The notes: generated by a model from the sequence alone, not told the origin. Positions 1-11,770 are shown, numbered from the stretch's first letter. The stretch is 64,000 nt of DNA from Annona cherimola (GCA_030490835.1 CM059971.1:98546595-98610594); one strand, 5' to 3'. A program made the numbers and translations.

Positions 1-1214
1 ATCCCAATTCAACTGGGTGTAGCTTGCCTGGTGAACGAATGCCTCCGCAATGTTGAGGTATTTATAATATATTGCTTTCGTGCAGCGCATGTCCACGTCG
101 TTTCTTTAATTTATTCGTCAGTGGATAGGCGTTGTATGTGGGCCATTCTTGTGTGCCCGTGGACAAGATTCTGGTGTTTCGTCTTTTAAAAATAAAAGAA
201 ACAAAGAGAAACGAAACGAAAGAAACGACGGTTCCCTAAAACTAAAATTAATGGGTAACCCCAATAAAAAAAAATTAATGGGTAATCCAGTACGTTCGCA
301 TGAAATTGAATTTTGTATGTTTTTTTTTTTCTTTTATGGGGAATTTCGTATGCTTTAGTGGCATGTAACATCCTCTTCATGCCGTGAACCTGGCCTTGGC
401 CAGTTGGTTTCACACCCAGGCACGTACGCCTATCATCCAATGTTCGATCCTGGCATCAACGGCAGCGTTGTCCTCTGAAAAATTGTATAATTAGAAAAAA
501 AAAAAAACCCTCTTCATGCCTGTATGACCCAACTGGACGAGTGGACATCAAGTTCCACCCGGATACTTTTTTGTTTCCAATATTAACTTGTTGGAATTAA
601 TAGACCCACGTTTACCACTGGATGATAATTATATATAGGCTATTAGATAATTTATTTTACTTTTTTGTAATACGTACTGATCTTATAGCGGGCGAAAAAA
701 TATTTTTAAAATTTTTTTATAGAGAATATTTTTCCGCACGCAGTACCGGCTTCCATGTAAGATCAGTATCCTTTCTTGTAATTCGTTGTCTGTATATCGG
801 ACAGGAAGTTTTTATGTTTCAATTTTTCATTTGATATTTAAACTTACTTTTCCATCATTCTTTACTGGGAAATTTTCAAATATGCTCATAAATCATGTCA
901 ATAATTCCTTATATATTCACATGTTTTTGATAATTACTTTTATACTCACAATTTTTTCGTAAATTTTCTACCATACCATACCAATAGAGTTTACTAGCAA
1001 CTATCAAAAACGCACATGTGAAATGACTAATATACTCCTGTGTATAAGAAAACGAGTTTTTTGATAGGTATTTGTATACATCATGACAACTTATATTATA
1101 TTCAAGCAAATTCATAACCCTTACGTAATGGAGAAAAATTTTCAATAACACTTTATACAGGAAAAAACTACAAATACCTCAATCAAAGGGAGAAAATAGG
1201 AAAACTCCCACACC
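1..1214. other. AT-rich intergenic DNA
   Basis: No coding frame with recognisable protein features was seen. The short open frames here are low-complexity, rich in Phe, Tyr, Lys or Ile. A direct repeat of a short 'attaatgggtaa' motif near 247-285 and several poly-A/poly-T runs are the only structure noticed. Confidence 0.6.
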
Positions 1215-1340
1215 ACTTAATAGGAAGGAGAAAATCGAACTCATGACCAGTCAATAATGAGCCAGCATAAGTTTCCACCAGGGTACACAATAATGAGCCA
1301 GCATAAATTACCACTAGGGTACACCTTGCTAAAAAAGAAA
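1215..1340 (-). mobile_element. possible tRNA-derived SINE fragment containing a 36-bp tandem duplication
   Basis: Read on the minus strand, the stretch has an A-box-like segment with 'ctagtggt' and a B-box-like segment 'catgagttcgattttctcc', in the order and spacing expected of a tRNA-derived SINE head. A 36-bp unit (1253-1288) is repeated directly at 1289-1324 with a few substitutions. No target duplication or tail was identified, so it may be only a fragment or a chance match. Confidence 0.3.
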
Positions 1341-2248
1341 ATTTTGATGCCAACTATTCTAGTTGAACAACTTTTGAAGATTTAATAGTAACACATGAAA
1401 AAGTAACAAGTGACGAAGGTTGATAATTTTTTATTAAAAAAATGCTTCCACAATCTTAAATCAATGGTCATACATTTGTTAATGTCAGGTGCTAACAAAC
1501 CCCAATTGCGTGAGTACGGGAAAATTTTGAAAAAAAATTTATAAGTAAGAGAGGAATTATTGAAGATATATGGGTACATAAAGAATTATTGTCAAAATTC
1601 AAAATTGTATTTGGAAAAGCTCCTTATTTGTATTGTTAATCATCATTCTTAGTCTAATTTAATATTTGAATTTATATATGTACATGCACTTTTTATCTGT
1701 ACTTGGAAAATTAACTACCGTATTAGAACATATAACTATAAATTTGTAAAAATTATCATTATAAATATTTATCCTAGTATTATTAGTTTCTTCAATAAGT
1801 AATGGTCTTATTTATGAATATTTTAAAAGGGCAACTATTCAATGCTTACTGCAATCATCAGGCTCTCGGAAGGATAACGAGTCATGTCGGCCACTTAACA
1901 TTTATTATGCTTAATATATCTTGTTTTATTATGCTATCAAAAATATTTTTACTTGAAAATAACATCTTTGGATGTTATTGAGTTTTTTTTTGGTAATAAC
2001 ATCTTTTGAGTTTTGAGAGTGAACCTATACGATTATGAAATTTTAAATTATCCATGTTATAAATATAGTATATATAAGTTTACAATATATGTAATGTTTG
2101 GAATCATAAATAAATATATATGCTAAACATGATGAATAATTTATATTTAAAAAATATTTAAAATTTAAAAAAGGGTAATCATGAGACTTCCATGCTTACG
2201 GTAAATGTTGAATTATTATCTAGTATAATAATTCGAGTATCGATCTAG

Positions 2249-2580
2249 TGCACCTAAGTGCAAAAACTTATTTTTTAATTTTTTTAATTTTTTTTTATAA
2301 AAGTGTTAATCTAGGTTTATTTAGCATGTATATTAATTTTTACTATTTTTAAATTTTTGTAGATATTTTTTAAAAAATTTTAAAATCAGTAGCAGTTTTG
2401 TAATTCATAAATTACAAAATTGCCATTGATTTTAAAAAATCCAAAAATCTCCAAAATTGGTAAAAATTGATACACATGTTAAATGCACATAGATTAATAG
2501 TTGTATAAAAAAATTTGAAAAAAACAAAAAAAGGTTAAATACACCTAAGCGTATTGAAGTTAAGTGCACCCAAGCGCATT
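2249..2580. mobile_element. foldback MITE with 'gtgcacctaagtgc' tips
   Basis: The two halves are near inverted complements: the left tip 'gtgcacctaagtgcaaaa' is matched by inverted 'cacccaagcgc' and 'acacctaagcg' blocks on the right. The internal stem carries 'gttaatctaggtttatttag' with its inverted partner, the same stem sequence seen in the foldback elements at 9883, 11074 and 32738. The centre is an AT-rich loop around 2400. Boundaries are approximate and no clean target duplication was found. Confidence 0.6.
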
Positions 2581-2751
2581 GAAAAATGTTCCTAAAAATT
2601 CATGTTGATGTCAAGAAAGGTGCAACAAGTAGGCTCCAAGGACTGGTACTAATCTGCATTATTCCTTTTCGATCATTTACATATATCCACGGATCATGTC
2701 TTTGTGTTATAAATTTATATATTTTGAAAAGAAGTGAAGCTGTTAGTTTGA

Positions 2752-3122
2752 GCTAAGCAAATATTTCGCTTAATCTACTTTGAAAAAATTATTTACAATA
2801 CTTTGTTTATTTTTTCTTTATAGACTTGTTTATCTAAGTGTATTCAATATATAAAAGAAATTCTAACATTTTTAGATATGTGTATATAGTTTTTTTAAGA
2901 TTTTTAAAGATAGAGGTATTTTCAATACATATATATACATTTATTTCAAAAAAAATACATATATATATATATGGATGTTTAAAATCTTAAAAAAATATAT
3001 ACCTATATTGGTAAAACTTGGTTTATATGTTAAATACACTTAAATAAACAAATGCACAAAGAAAAAGTAAAAAAAAAGTATTATAAATGAATTTTTTGAA
3101 GTGGATTAAGTGAATATGTAGC
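2752..3122. mobile_element. foldback MITE related to the element at 32738
   Basis: The left arm contains 'cgcttaatctacttt' and the right arm its inverted counterpart 'gaagtggattaagtg'. The stem ('acttgtttatctaagtgtat' and its inverse) is essentially that of the 32738-33139 element. Arms are about 180 bp. A target duplication was looked for but not convincingly found, so the ends may be eroded. Confidence 0.6.
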
Positions 3123-4939
3123 GTGGATTTATCTTTAATAGGATTGAAAGAAAAAAGTAGAATTAATAAGCTTCACGATATAGAAAGATAACTTCCAATT
3201 CGTATACGTGACAACAAATTAAAGTTATGAGCACGCGTCTTACTGGAAAGTAAAGTGGGCGTATCACGAATCAGAACTGTGGGATAACAAGACTTATGAT
3301 GGGAAATCGAATTTCTCACGATGTTGGAACGGATTGAATAAGGAAGAGTAGCGTTTTTTTTTTCTTGAAGAAGAAGAAGTAAGAGTAGTTCTGAATTTGA
3401 ATATGAAAAGTTATATTAGGATTGAAGAAAACGATATCGAAAATGAAAAGTAAAATTATTATATACTAGAATAAAAGATTATATAAAAAATGAGAAAAAA
3501 AATCTAATAGTAGAAAATTTAATCCCAGTGATATCTCATTCCATCCCTTTGGATGTTCCCAAACAAGCAAGTAAACACTGCAGTCTTTTACGAAATGACT
3601 TTTTTTTTTTATTCACAACTTCAGATGCTGCACATTCTAATCCACTCCATCCTTCCCTCACCTTTGGAAACCATGGGCAAAATAAGTACATGAGCAGTTG
3701 TAGATACATTCGGCACTAACTATCGACAGCTATACAATATCGTGTGGTGATTTTGGATGATGATAAAATTACTTGAATGATCTCGAATTCAATTGAAACT
3801 TCTGGTTGAGTAAAGTCTACTTGTGATTGAGATGTGATGTCTACTCATTAATGATTGATCCCTTGATTAGTTTGATTGGATATGATTAAGTGTATACGGA
3901 TAGAATTGAGTATTTTTCAATTAGTATTCATACAATGTAACAACTAATATTACAATGAGGCATATTCACAACTCTCACACCATGAAGAGGATTTTGTCTA
4001 TAAATACCCTTATGCAAAAGGAAAATCTTAAAAACCCCCACTATAAGGGGGAAATTATAAAACCCTTGTCTCAGAGAAACAATATTATAAAAATCCCTTT
4101 ATAAAAGGGAAAGGTGGGGGACTTGCACCACTCACCTAAGCTAAGAAGTACATTGCTACTGCGTCCTGCACTAGCCACAGGTGATGATAGAATTGAGTAT
4201 TTGATTGGATAAGGTCATTGGCATGTGTATATTGATTGACATTAGTGGCATGTGCATAAATATATGAATTGTATAGAGAGAAATTTATTTTCTATTTAGT
4301 GGCCTAAAGTCGACTATTTTGATATAAAAAGGTCAATCGATATTTCAATTGTACAATATTAACTTATTAGAAAGATAAAAAAGTTCATTTTTTCTGGTCG
4401 TGTGAAAATCTTGTAGATAAGTCTTATCCAATTGTGCTCATAACCAAGATGCCTTTTTGGGATAAGAATGACTATAAAAGGGGAGCTCATGATAAAGATC
4501 AAACACACCTTTCCTTAGAAGCAACTCTTCTGAAGGTGTTCATGGAGAAATTTTTTATTGGGATTTTTTAATACAGCATGGTCATTGCTATTATAATCAA
4601 GTATATTATAACTCTCACAACATGAAAGAATTTTTCTTACAAATGAGCTTGACTTGAAAAATTTATTGTCATGCTACATATGCAAATGGACTGAACTATA
4701 GTTTGTTTTTTGTTTTGCTTTTGTGTCATCTTGGTCTTGATTGTGATTGAACCAAGTGGAAGTGAATCAAGTGTGTTGATTACTTCACTAATTGCCTAGA
4801 GCTCAGATTGAAACCTAGAAAACAGTATTTGAACTATACTATTGTAACTTGGATGATTAAAGTGGACTGATAGAACTCATGCTTTGTGTGCATGAAAAGT
4901 GAAGTAGGTAAGGGGGACTATTGTCCGTGTGATTGTGTT
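3123..4939. other. intergenic DNA without recognisable gene
   Basis: No frame longer than about 60 codons and no family motif was seen. Small imperfect inverted repeats around 4020-4120 pair 'aaccccc' blocks with 'ggggg' blocks. Nothing else was recognised. Confidence 0.5.
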
Positions 4940-5909
4940 TGTCAAAGCACAGACCCAGAAAAGCGATCATTGGGCTTGACGCACAAAGCACACAGACCGA
5001 GAAAACGTCGATTGAGCTTGTGGGCTATAGGTCTCACAGTGTGATATTGTCTGCTCTGGCCTGACAGCTTAGCCGCACGGCTTTAAAACGCGCCACACCA
5101 TATTAAACTTGAGACCCACTTATAAACTATCAGGAACTTTCTCCCCTTTTCGATGTGGGATTCGGTTCTGGGCAATTACAAGCTCACCAACTTCCGCCTG
5201 ATTTGTCCCCGAACCACAACCTAACTCTGGGCTTCTGCCTGTAGCCCTGACTTTCATCGATTCAACTCTTCGAACCACATCTACTGGAGGGGAAGCCGCT
5301 CTGATACCACTTGTCATGCATAGAACCAGAGAAGTAACCATTGGGTCTGATGCACAGAGTACACAGACTCAAAAAATGTCCATTGGGTCTGTGGGTTATG
5401 GGCCTCATAATGTAATATTGTCCGATCTGGCTTGGTAGCTTAGCTGGAAGACTTTAAAACGTGTCACACCATATTGAACTTGATAACCACTTATTAAATA
5501 CCAAGAACTTTTTCCCCTTTTCGATGTGAAATTCGGTTCTGGGCTATTACAAACTCACCAGATTTTGCCTGATTTATCTCCGAACCACAACCCAAATCTG
5601 GGCTTCTGTTTGCAACATTGACTTTCACTGGTTCAACTTTTCGAACCACATCTACTGGAGGGGGAGCCGCTCTGATACCACTTGTCATGCACAGACTCAG
5701 AAAAGTGACCATTGGGCCTGACACACAGACCCAGAAAACGTCAATTGGGCCTGTGGGTTATGGGCATCACCGTGTGATATTGTCCGCTCTGGCCTGACAG
5801 CTTAGACGCACGACTTTAAAACGCATCACACCATATTAAACTTAAGACCCACTTATAAACTATCCATAACTTTCCCTTTTTGATGTTGGATTCAGTTTGG
5901 GCTATTTAA
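4940..5909 (-). mobile_element. tandem TRIM-like retroelement: three LTRs and two internal domains
   Basis: A 371-bp unit is repeated about 2.6 times: LTR 4940-5180, internal 5181-5311, LTR 5312-5551, internal 5552-5682, LTR 5683-5909. Just outside the second and third LTRs lies 'gctctgatacca' (5298-5309 and 5669-5680), the complement of the TGGTATCAGAGC primer-binding site for initiator tRNA-Met, so the element reads on the minus strand. LTR ends are TG...CA, eroded in the last copy. The array is bracketed by 'gtgtt' (4935-4939) and 'gtatt' (5910-5914), a 5-bp target duplication with one mismatch. The internal domains of about 130 bp encode nothing, as expected for terminal-repeat retrotransposons in miniature, which are known to form such arrays. 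Confidence 0.75.
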
Positions 5910-7036
5910 GTATTACTTTCATTTGTTTAAGATTTGGCTATTATTCATTACACTGGAGCAGTAGATATCGTGAACCATATTGCGCTAGGCAATCAGGTTT
6001 CTTCCGTGCTGCCTTTTGTATTTTGCAATAATTGAATAAAAGGAGAGTGATTCCCAACAAAATGGGAAGACGGAAAAATCATAAATTGATCAGCCTTCAA
6101 CATATTTGCTAAGGTTTAGATTTCTATATTTGCAAATTATGGGTATAATTATTAAAATTCTTGAAAGAATGGGCCAGCCAGATAGTTCCATATTAAATTA
6201 TAAATGGCCATATTCTTCGTCTTACTGATTTTCATCTCGTAGGCCCTCATGGAAGCATGGAGATGGAGGATTGGGTATTAGATGCTTTTATCTATCGGGC
6301 TTTTTCTGATAGGACAGGAGATTCTGATTTTGGAGGCCACCGCTACTCGTAGAGGAATATGATGTCACTCATCCAACAATTGGCCGAATATAAAATGACG
6401 GCACTGAAATAGGGTCCATCGACAACGAACGGCCATGATTTTATAGATTTCGCCATCCACCCAGGCAAATTACTGCATGACAATATTCCCAGTAGCTATT
6501 GGTAACTGAAGTATGATCCACACCATACAAATTGAAGTCCATTTCCAGATCTAATCAGAAAATGTCGTTGATCAAAGGAATCTTGTCAAATGGACGACGT
6601 TGATTAAGGGGAACCTTATATATCCAGAGAGCTCCATCCACAACTTCATGCTCTAGAAGCAGTTGTGCCCCAGCGCATAACCAAATGACGTTCGTGTTAG
6701 ACACGTCGTCCCCCGCGTCACACGTCGTAGTCCGTAGACGAGGAAAAAAGAACAGATGCATGGTTTGTGTAAGATGAATCTGCACGGTTGGATGAACACT
6801 TACGTACGCCACAATCGAGCGGTAGAGTGAAACCATAAATTTTTTTTTTGACGGATTCGATTTCGCTCTGATCAATAAATTGTTTTATTTTGATATTGGT
6901 CAGATTTAATGCAGTGTAAAACACACCATGAACTTCGTTTAACAGGAGGCTAATTAGCAAGATTCCAAGACAAGAGTTGCAGTAAAATCTCCCGGTTTTT
7001 ACATTATTATTTATTATGGGCATGATTAGTTAACAC
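5910..7036. other. intergenic DNA; unrecognised minus-strand frame 6555-6875
   Basis: A 106-codon minus-strand frame (6555-6875) has a somewhat more gene-like composition than its surroundings, but no motif, signal peptide or family was recognised. It overlaps another frame (6718-7023), which argues against either being selected. It may be a decayed exon or chance. Confidence 0.25.
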
Positions 7037-7250
7037 AAAAACTTTTTAATCTCCACAATTATACTATTTTTTAATTATCCTATTGCATCTTTATATACAA
7101 CTACTTTAACTTTCAATCATTTTTACGTAACTATCGATACATCTAACATATTATTTTAACTTTATTCTTTTTGCTTTCTATCATATCACATCGTTTTTTT
7201 TAATTCAAAAATTTTTACACTAAACTTTTCATTTAAAATTTTTATAAATC
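7037..7250. mobile_element. partial Tourist-like MITE relic
   Basis: The segment matches, in reverse orientation, the interior of the complete element at 61958-62248: 'aactttcaatcattttta', 'ttttaactttattctttt' and 'tatcatatcacatc' blocks occur in the same order. The terminal 'gtgtttgg' ends are not evident, so this is a truncated copy. Confidence 0.45.
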
Positions 7251-7427
7251 GTCAAAAATAATTTTATCACTTTCCAACCACACATGATATTATGCCATTC
7301 ATGTAGTTGTCTTCGTGTTGTTAATGTTCAACTCCATGTGCACTGTGGTGTAAACTTAAATGTAATTAAAAATCCGCTAAAGTATTGCATGTTTGGATAC
7401 TTTGATAAATGATGACCGGGCTCTGCT

Positions 7428-7924
7428 TCTATGTAACTAGATTACATGGAAGTGGATATATAAAAGTAGAGCTATGTATCCCCCTTAATTTTAAAGATGT
7501 TGATGCTTGATGGAAAATTTAATTCATTTATTATATTTAACATCATTTGTTTATCTATGAAACCAAGTTTTATCCCAATCAAATATTTTATGGGCCACAT
7601 TTGGTAAAAAAATATATATTAATATATAAATTATAAAAAATACTTAGATCCATGTACACATATATTAAAATATAATGATACTTTATACAATTATTTATCC
7701 ATATAAAAATGATATTTTAGACCGTTTAGATGTTGAAAATACAATTTTAAAATGAATATTTAGTGTTAAACTATTTTATTACATTTATTTTCAATGGAAC
7801 TCATGTACAGTGATATTAGACAAATGAAAGAGTTTTCAAATATTATAAATGACGTTGAATATAATAGATGAAATGAATTTTTCATTAACCATTAAGATTT
7901 TAAATATGAAAGGAGTTACATAGA
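7428..7924. mobile_element. MITE with 'tctatgtaact' terminal inverted repeats
   Basis: The segment starts with 'tctatgtaact' and ends with the inverse 'agttacataga'. Its interior includes 'tttagatgttgaaaatac' and 'ttaaactattttattac' blocks shared with the MITEs at 9051 and 28113. The left part is similar to 60250-60400, which suggests at least one further copy in the window. Confidence 0.45.
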
Positions 7925-8328
7925 CAAAAATTTCATAAATGCAGGAACAATGATAATTGTATGCAGCTAAAACTTTTGCTACATTAAGTGTTGTACAAAA
8001 TTTGTTGCATGGACTATTTGGAGTGATGACGCATAAAGGTCTTATTTTTCTTTTTCAAATTTAAAATAAAAAATCATAAAATTGCAGATAGAAGAAGTTC
8101 ATACTATGGAACACATAAATGTCAGGAAAAATGTTCATGCAAGCGTGTGCATCGAACAATGCACACGTTTGCATTGGATTGGAAATCTTTTATAAAGTGT
8201 AAAAATATTCCTTAATAACTCTTCTCCAGTTTGCTTGATGATTTTCTGTATTAGAACAGTAAATCATATTTATTATTTTTTTTATGAAAGAGTAAATCAT
8301 ATTTAGAGCTTTCTATATATTCAGCAAG

Positions 8329-8660
8329 ATGGGGTCTGCTGACACACCAGCTTTTGTAACAGGTAGTTCTAGCCTGGTACGGCTCCCCCACACAGACGAA
8401 ATTCTGCATTCTTCCGTCGTTAAGGCAAGGCATGCAAGGGAATACATGGATTGGAGGGCAGATCCAAAAGCAACACACAGAGCAAGGGATCATAAAACCA
8501 TAGATGGAGAATTAAACAAGCAGTTAAGCGCCTCAGATACGTTGGGACTTCTCAACCCAATCTTATCCCGTCGACTCTTAGGTTGGATTTCCAACAACCA
8601 GTTTTTTGTAGACTCTTAGGTTGTTTTACCTTAGGCTCTGATACCAGGTTTAAATGTTTA
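8329..8660 (-). mobile_element. LTR-retroelement leader remnant with primer-binding-site motif
   Basis: The plus strand reads 'ggctctgatacca' ending at 8647; its complement TGGTATCAGAGCC is the canonical plant LTR-retrotransposon primer-binding site for initiator tRNA-Met. A short 'gactcttagg' motif occurs twice nearby. No LTR pair or coding domain was found, so at most a fragment of a minus-strand element remains. The 96-codon plus-strand frame here has no recognisable features. Confidence 0.35.
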
Positions 8661-9050
8661 TCGAACTTTTTAAATAGAAAAATAACCTGAAGATGTGATG
8701 ACTTTCTTTTCAATTATAATTGAACATTCGACTTATACTATAAACGATTGGATAACACGACAACATATATTCATTATATAAATTTGCATTTTAGCGAGTT
8801 AATCGTATCTTAATTAAACTGGCTACTGCATAATCTTTCTAAAAGCATATGCAAAACTTTTTTATTCAAGAAAAGGCTGAAGGCCATTGTATATGTATGT
8901 ATCATAAATCACATGCTTGCTAATCCAGACACATAGTAGTGCGTCGTACGCGACCACGACAGCTTTGCTTAGCTAAGTTACGGGTTTAGGCCTGTAAGAA
9001 CTGTTTTAAAGGTGCTAGTAAATTTCATATATATATATAGAGAGAGAGAG

Positions 9051-9406
9051 ACCCGATCCTGTGAAGTCGGACTGCACCGTATCCGCTGTAAAATGGACCT
9101 CACACATATTAGATTGTAATAAAATTTTATACACTCATTTATCCATATATAAATCATACTTTAGACGGTTTAGATGTTGAAAAAACCACTTTAAACTTGA
9201 TATTTACATTAAACTATTTTATTACGTTGATTTTGCACCATTTTAAGATGGGGACTGCACACATGTTGGATTTTAATGAAAATTAGTATGCTATTAAAGT
9301 GAACAATTCTAAATACAATTGGTGGGGTGGATTTTCCATTTATGATCAAGTGGGGCCCACAGTGCATGGACTGCACGGTGCAGTCGCATGCACTGGAATA
9401 AATCCC
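9051..9406. mobile_element. MITE, copy of the 28113-28480 family
   Basis: This copy aligns almost throughout with the 368-bp element at 28113-28480, sharing 'agtcggactg', 'tttagacggtttagatgttg', 'gtggggcccacagtgcatgg' and the 'gcacggtgcagtcgcatgca' end. It is flanked by simple repeats: (TA)n and (GA)n on the left, (TAGA)n on the right. It is noncoding; the superfamily is not resolved. Confidence 0.65.
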
Positions 9407-9410
9407 ATAT

Positions 9411-9441
<31 letters not shown>

Positions 9442-9535
9442 TAAACATTGTACGCATAATTTTATGCGCCAAATAGCTTTAAAAAGTGCTATTATGAGAA
9501 GTAAATTGAAACTGGCTACTTCTCCACAAAAGTTA

Positions 9536-9814
9536 TTAAGCTTTAGCGCTGACGATGCGCTTCTCCCAGTTTTTCTTTACATAGTTTGCCAGTCGTTCGA
9601 ACTCTTCCTTGGTATCAATGTAACCACTGCCATCAGCGTCTACACGCCACATGACCCACTGTCCCTTCAAGCCAGGGAACAACACCTCCAGCTTGCGTAG
9701 TGCCGTCCGCAGCTCTGTCTTGCTGATCTTCTTATCCCCGTCAGTGTCGAGACCTTGGATCCAAGCCGTCACTTCATCCACCGATAAAATCTGCGCTGGG
9801 AAAGGATTCGGCAT
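9536..9814 (-). CDS. small two-EF-hand calcium-binding protein (EF-hand gene 1)
   Basis: A complete 92-residue intronless frame with ATG at 9814 and TAA at 9536. The first EF-hand loop spans residues 23-34 with Asp23, Asp25, Asp27, Ser31 and Glu34, a canonical calcium site. The second starts at Asp59 (Asp61, Ser63, Asp67) and has Glu at both positions 12 and 13 (Glu70, Glu71), with the hydrophobic Phe72 one place later than usual. Trp18 precedes hand one and Trp83 lies in the C-terminal helix, as in all paralogues here. No signal peptide or membrane segment is visible, so a soluble calcium sensor is inferred. The protein begins MPN like gene 2, and both 5' regions contain 'ggaaattaat'. A foldback transposon separates the ATG from the likely TATA box. 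Partner proteins are unknown. Confidence 0.85.
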   Translation of the reverse strand: MPNPFPAQILSVDEVTAWIQGLDTDGDKKISKTELRTALRKLEVLFPGLKGQWVMWRVDADGSGYIDTKEEFERLANYVKKNWEKRIVSAKA

Positions 9815-9882
9815 CCTGCGCTACCACCCTCAAAGAAAGGAAATTAATGACCGAGATCGAACACCGAGGCCTGATCTTCTAC

Positions 9883-10274
9883 GACCGGTCGGAAATCCGG
9901 TGATTTCCGACCGGTCAAAAAATATTTTTTTTTTTTTTTTTTGAAAAATAATTTTATAAACATGTTAATCTAGTTATATTTAATCTATAAACCAAATTTT
10001 ACCATTTTTGGATATGTATATATATTTATTTTGGATTTTTAAATACAGGGGTATTTAAGTCATTTTAAGAATATTTAAAATGACTTAAATTTCTTAAAAT
10101 GACTTAAATACCCCTGTATTTAAAAATTCAAAATAAATATATATACATATCCAAAAATGGTAAAATTTGGTTTATAGATTAAATATAACTAGATTAACAT
10201 GTTTATAAAAAAAATTTTCAAAAAAAATTTAAAAAAAAAATATTTTTTGACCGGTCGGAAATCACCGACCGGTC
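9883..10274. mobile_element. near-perfect foldback MITE in the 5' region of EF-hand gene 1
   Basis: Two arms of about 190 bp are almost exact inverted complements. The left end carries 'gaccggtcggaaat' followed by an inverted 'atttccgaccggtc'; the right end mirrors it. The stem includes 'taaaccaaattttaccattt' and its complement. A transcript through it would fold into a long hairpin. It lies 69 bp upstream of the gene 1 ATG and on the ATG side of the predicted TATA box. No clear target duplication was found, although outward similarity of the flanks suggests the termini extend slightly further. Confidence 0.8.
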
Positions 10275-10335
10275 ATAAATGATCAGTCGTCACAAACACC
10301 TATCTCAATCCACTTGCTCCAGCTCAAGAAGGCTG

Positions 10336-10345
10336 TTATTTATAG
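10336..10345 (-). promoter_or_regulatory. probable TATA box of EF-hand gene 1
   Basis: The minus strand reads CTATAAATAA. It sits about 520 bp upstream of the ATG; without the 392-bp foldback insertion the distance would be about 130 bp, close to the 84-139 bp seen for the paralogues. Inference from motif and spacing only. Confidence 0.55.
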
Positions 10346-10736
10346 ATGGGTTCCAGTACTTTGGGCAAACCTGTCCACGCACGCAGCTATACTTGTGTGA
10401 CAGTGAAACTGTTCCAACATGGCCCACTCTAATGAATAATGTGAAATATACTTAGCGCGCTGTATTTAGAAATTAATTGTTTAGCTTAGATATATAACGA
10501 CACTGTTTGATAAATGCGTAAAGTTCATGTAATAAAATTATTTATGCTATATATCAATGTCAGAGTCGGTAATTCATCATCCAAACTATCTAAAACTTCT
10601 TTCTTCATAGATTTATGGTTTTCTAAATTATTGTAACATTTTAATTATGAATTTTAGTGTTTTTATAACTTACATGTAATTGTATATTTCTAAGCATGCA
10701 TGGCCCATCCAAAACTTATAAAATGAAATTTAGCAA

Positions 10737-10920
10737 TATGACGAAATAAATAATTTGAAACGACGTGTAACAATACGAAGAAATAAATAATTTGAAACAA
10801 CGTGTAGCAATACGATGAAATAAATAATTTGAAACAACGTGTAGCAATACGATTAAATAACTAATGTGAAACAACGTGTAGCAATACCATTAAATAATAA
10901 TTTGAAACAAAGTGGCGGTT
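10737..10920. repeat. 37-bp tandem repeat, about five units
   Basis: Units start at 10737, 10774, 10811, 10848 and 10885 (last one partial), each built on 'aaataaataatttgaaac' plus 'acgtgtagcaatacga'. The unit divergence is low on the left and higher on the right. Confidence 0.8.
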
Positions 10921-11073
10921 GAATTTTGCTTTCATCCTCAACATGTGCCCAATCTAAGAGGTTTGCGCTTTTTCTGCCTTTATTCGATTTTATCTAAAGG
11001 AATCCAAATTATACGGGCATTGTGTTCAGTGGGGTCGACTGCATAAGAATCTCTAATGAAAACATGTGGCTGA

Positions 11074-11349
11074 AGTTGCATGCACCAGGCGCATATATAT
11101 ATTTGAAAATTTCTTTACATAATTGTTAATCTAAATATATTTAATATGTGCATCAATTTTTATCATTTTTAGATATTTTTCGAATTTTTAAAAATTAGTG
11201 GCAAAATGCCATTGATTTTTAAAAATCTGAAAAAATATCTAAAAATGTCTGAAAATAATCAAAATTGATTCACATGTTAAATATAACTATATTAACAGTT
11301 TCATTAAAAAAGATTTAAAAATCTGACATACACCCAGGTGCATGTAACT
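11074..11349. mobile_element. foldback MITE with 'agttgcatgcacc' ends
   Basis: The ends 'agttgcatgcacc' and 'ggtgcatgtaact' are inverted complements, and the stem ('tgttaatctaaatatattta' and inverse) matches the family at 2249 and 9883. The centre pairs 'gtggcaaaatgccat'. No clear target duplication was found. Confidence 0.65.
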
Positions 11350-11559
11350 GAGCTCCGAAAATATTAGGCTTAAATAAATCCTTAATTCTGCTATCAAGAT
11401 GGAGCTTCAAATGCACCGAAATGTAAAGTACCTGTAAAAAAAGGGGAAAAGAGAGAGAGAATACACAAACGTCCGTGAGATCTTTAATTCTGCTGGCTAG
11501 GAGAAGATCGATGTTTTGCTAATCTTGTTCCAAAAAGAGTTTTTCATATATGAGTTCTG

Positions 11560-11770
11560 GTTCCAAAAATATTTTTTTTGAATTTTTTTTATAAATATGT
11601 TATTCTTGTTATATTCAATCTATAAACTATATTTTATCATTTTTGGATGTGTATATATTAATTTTGAATTTTTAAAAATAAGGATATTTAAGTCATTTTA
11701 AAAGTAAAAAGTTTTTCAAAAAACAAAAAAATATAGTTTTTGGACCGGATTTTAGATCAGTCTAGAAGAT
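11560..11770. mobile_element. half copy of the foldback family
   Basis: The sequence matches one arm of the 9883-10274 element ('ataaatatgttattcttg', 'tttaaaaataaggatattta') and then a short terminal block 'ggaccggattttagatcag'. The second stem arm is missing. Confidence 0.5.

Noticed and set aside
1215..1340. Functional tRNA gene
   Set aside because: Only weak A- and B-box-like words are present, with no cloverleaf or acceptor stem; a SINE fragment fits better.
5120..5724. Two similar 73-76 codon minus-strand frames as a small gene family
   Set aside because: They are the same part of the TRIM-like repeat unit read twice; they span LTR and primer site, so the similarity reflects the repeat rather than coding selection.
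9464..9944. Plus-strand open frames of 78 and 97 codons over EF-hand gene 1
   Set aside because: They are antisense shadows of the minus-strand gene; they contain no motif, and one runs into poly-T of the foldback element.
10737..10920. CRISPR-like array
   Set aside because: The units are contiguous 37-bp tandem repeats without spacers in a plant genome.
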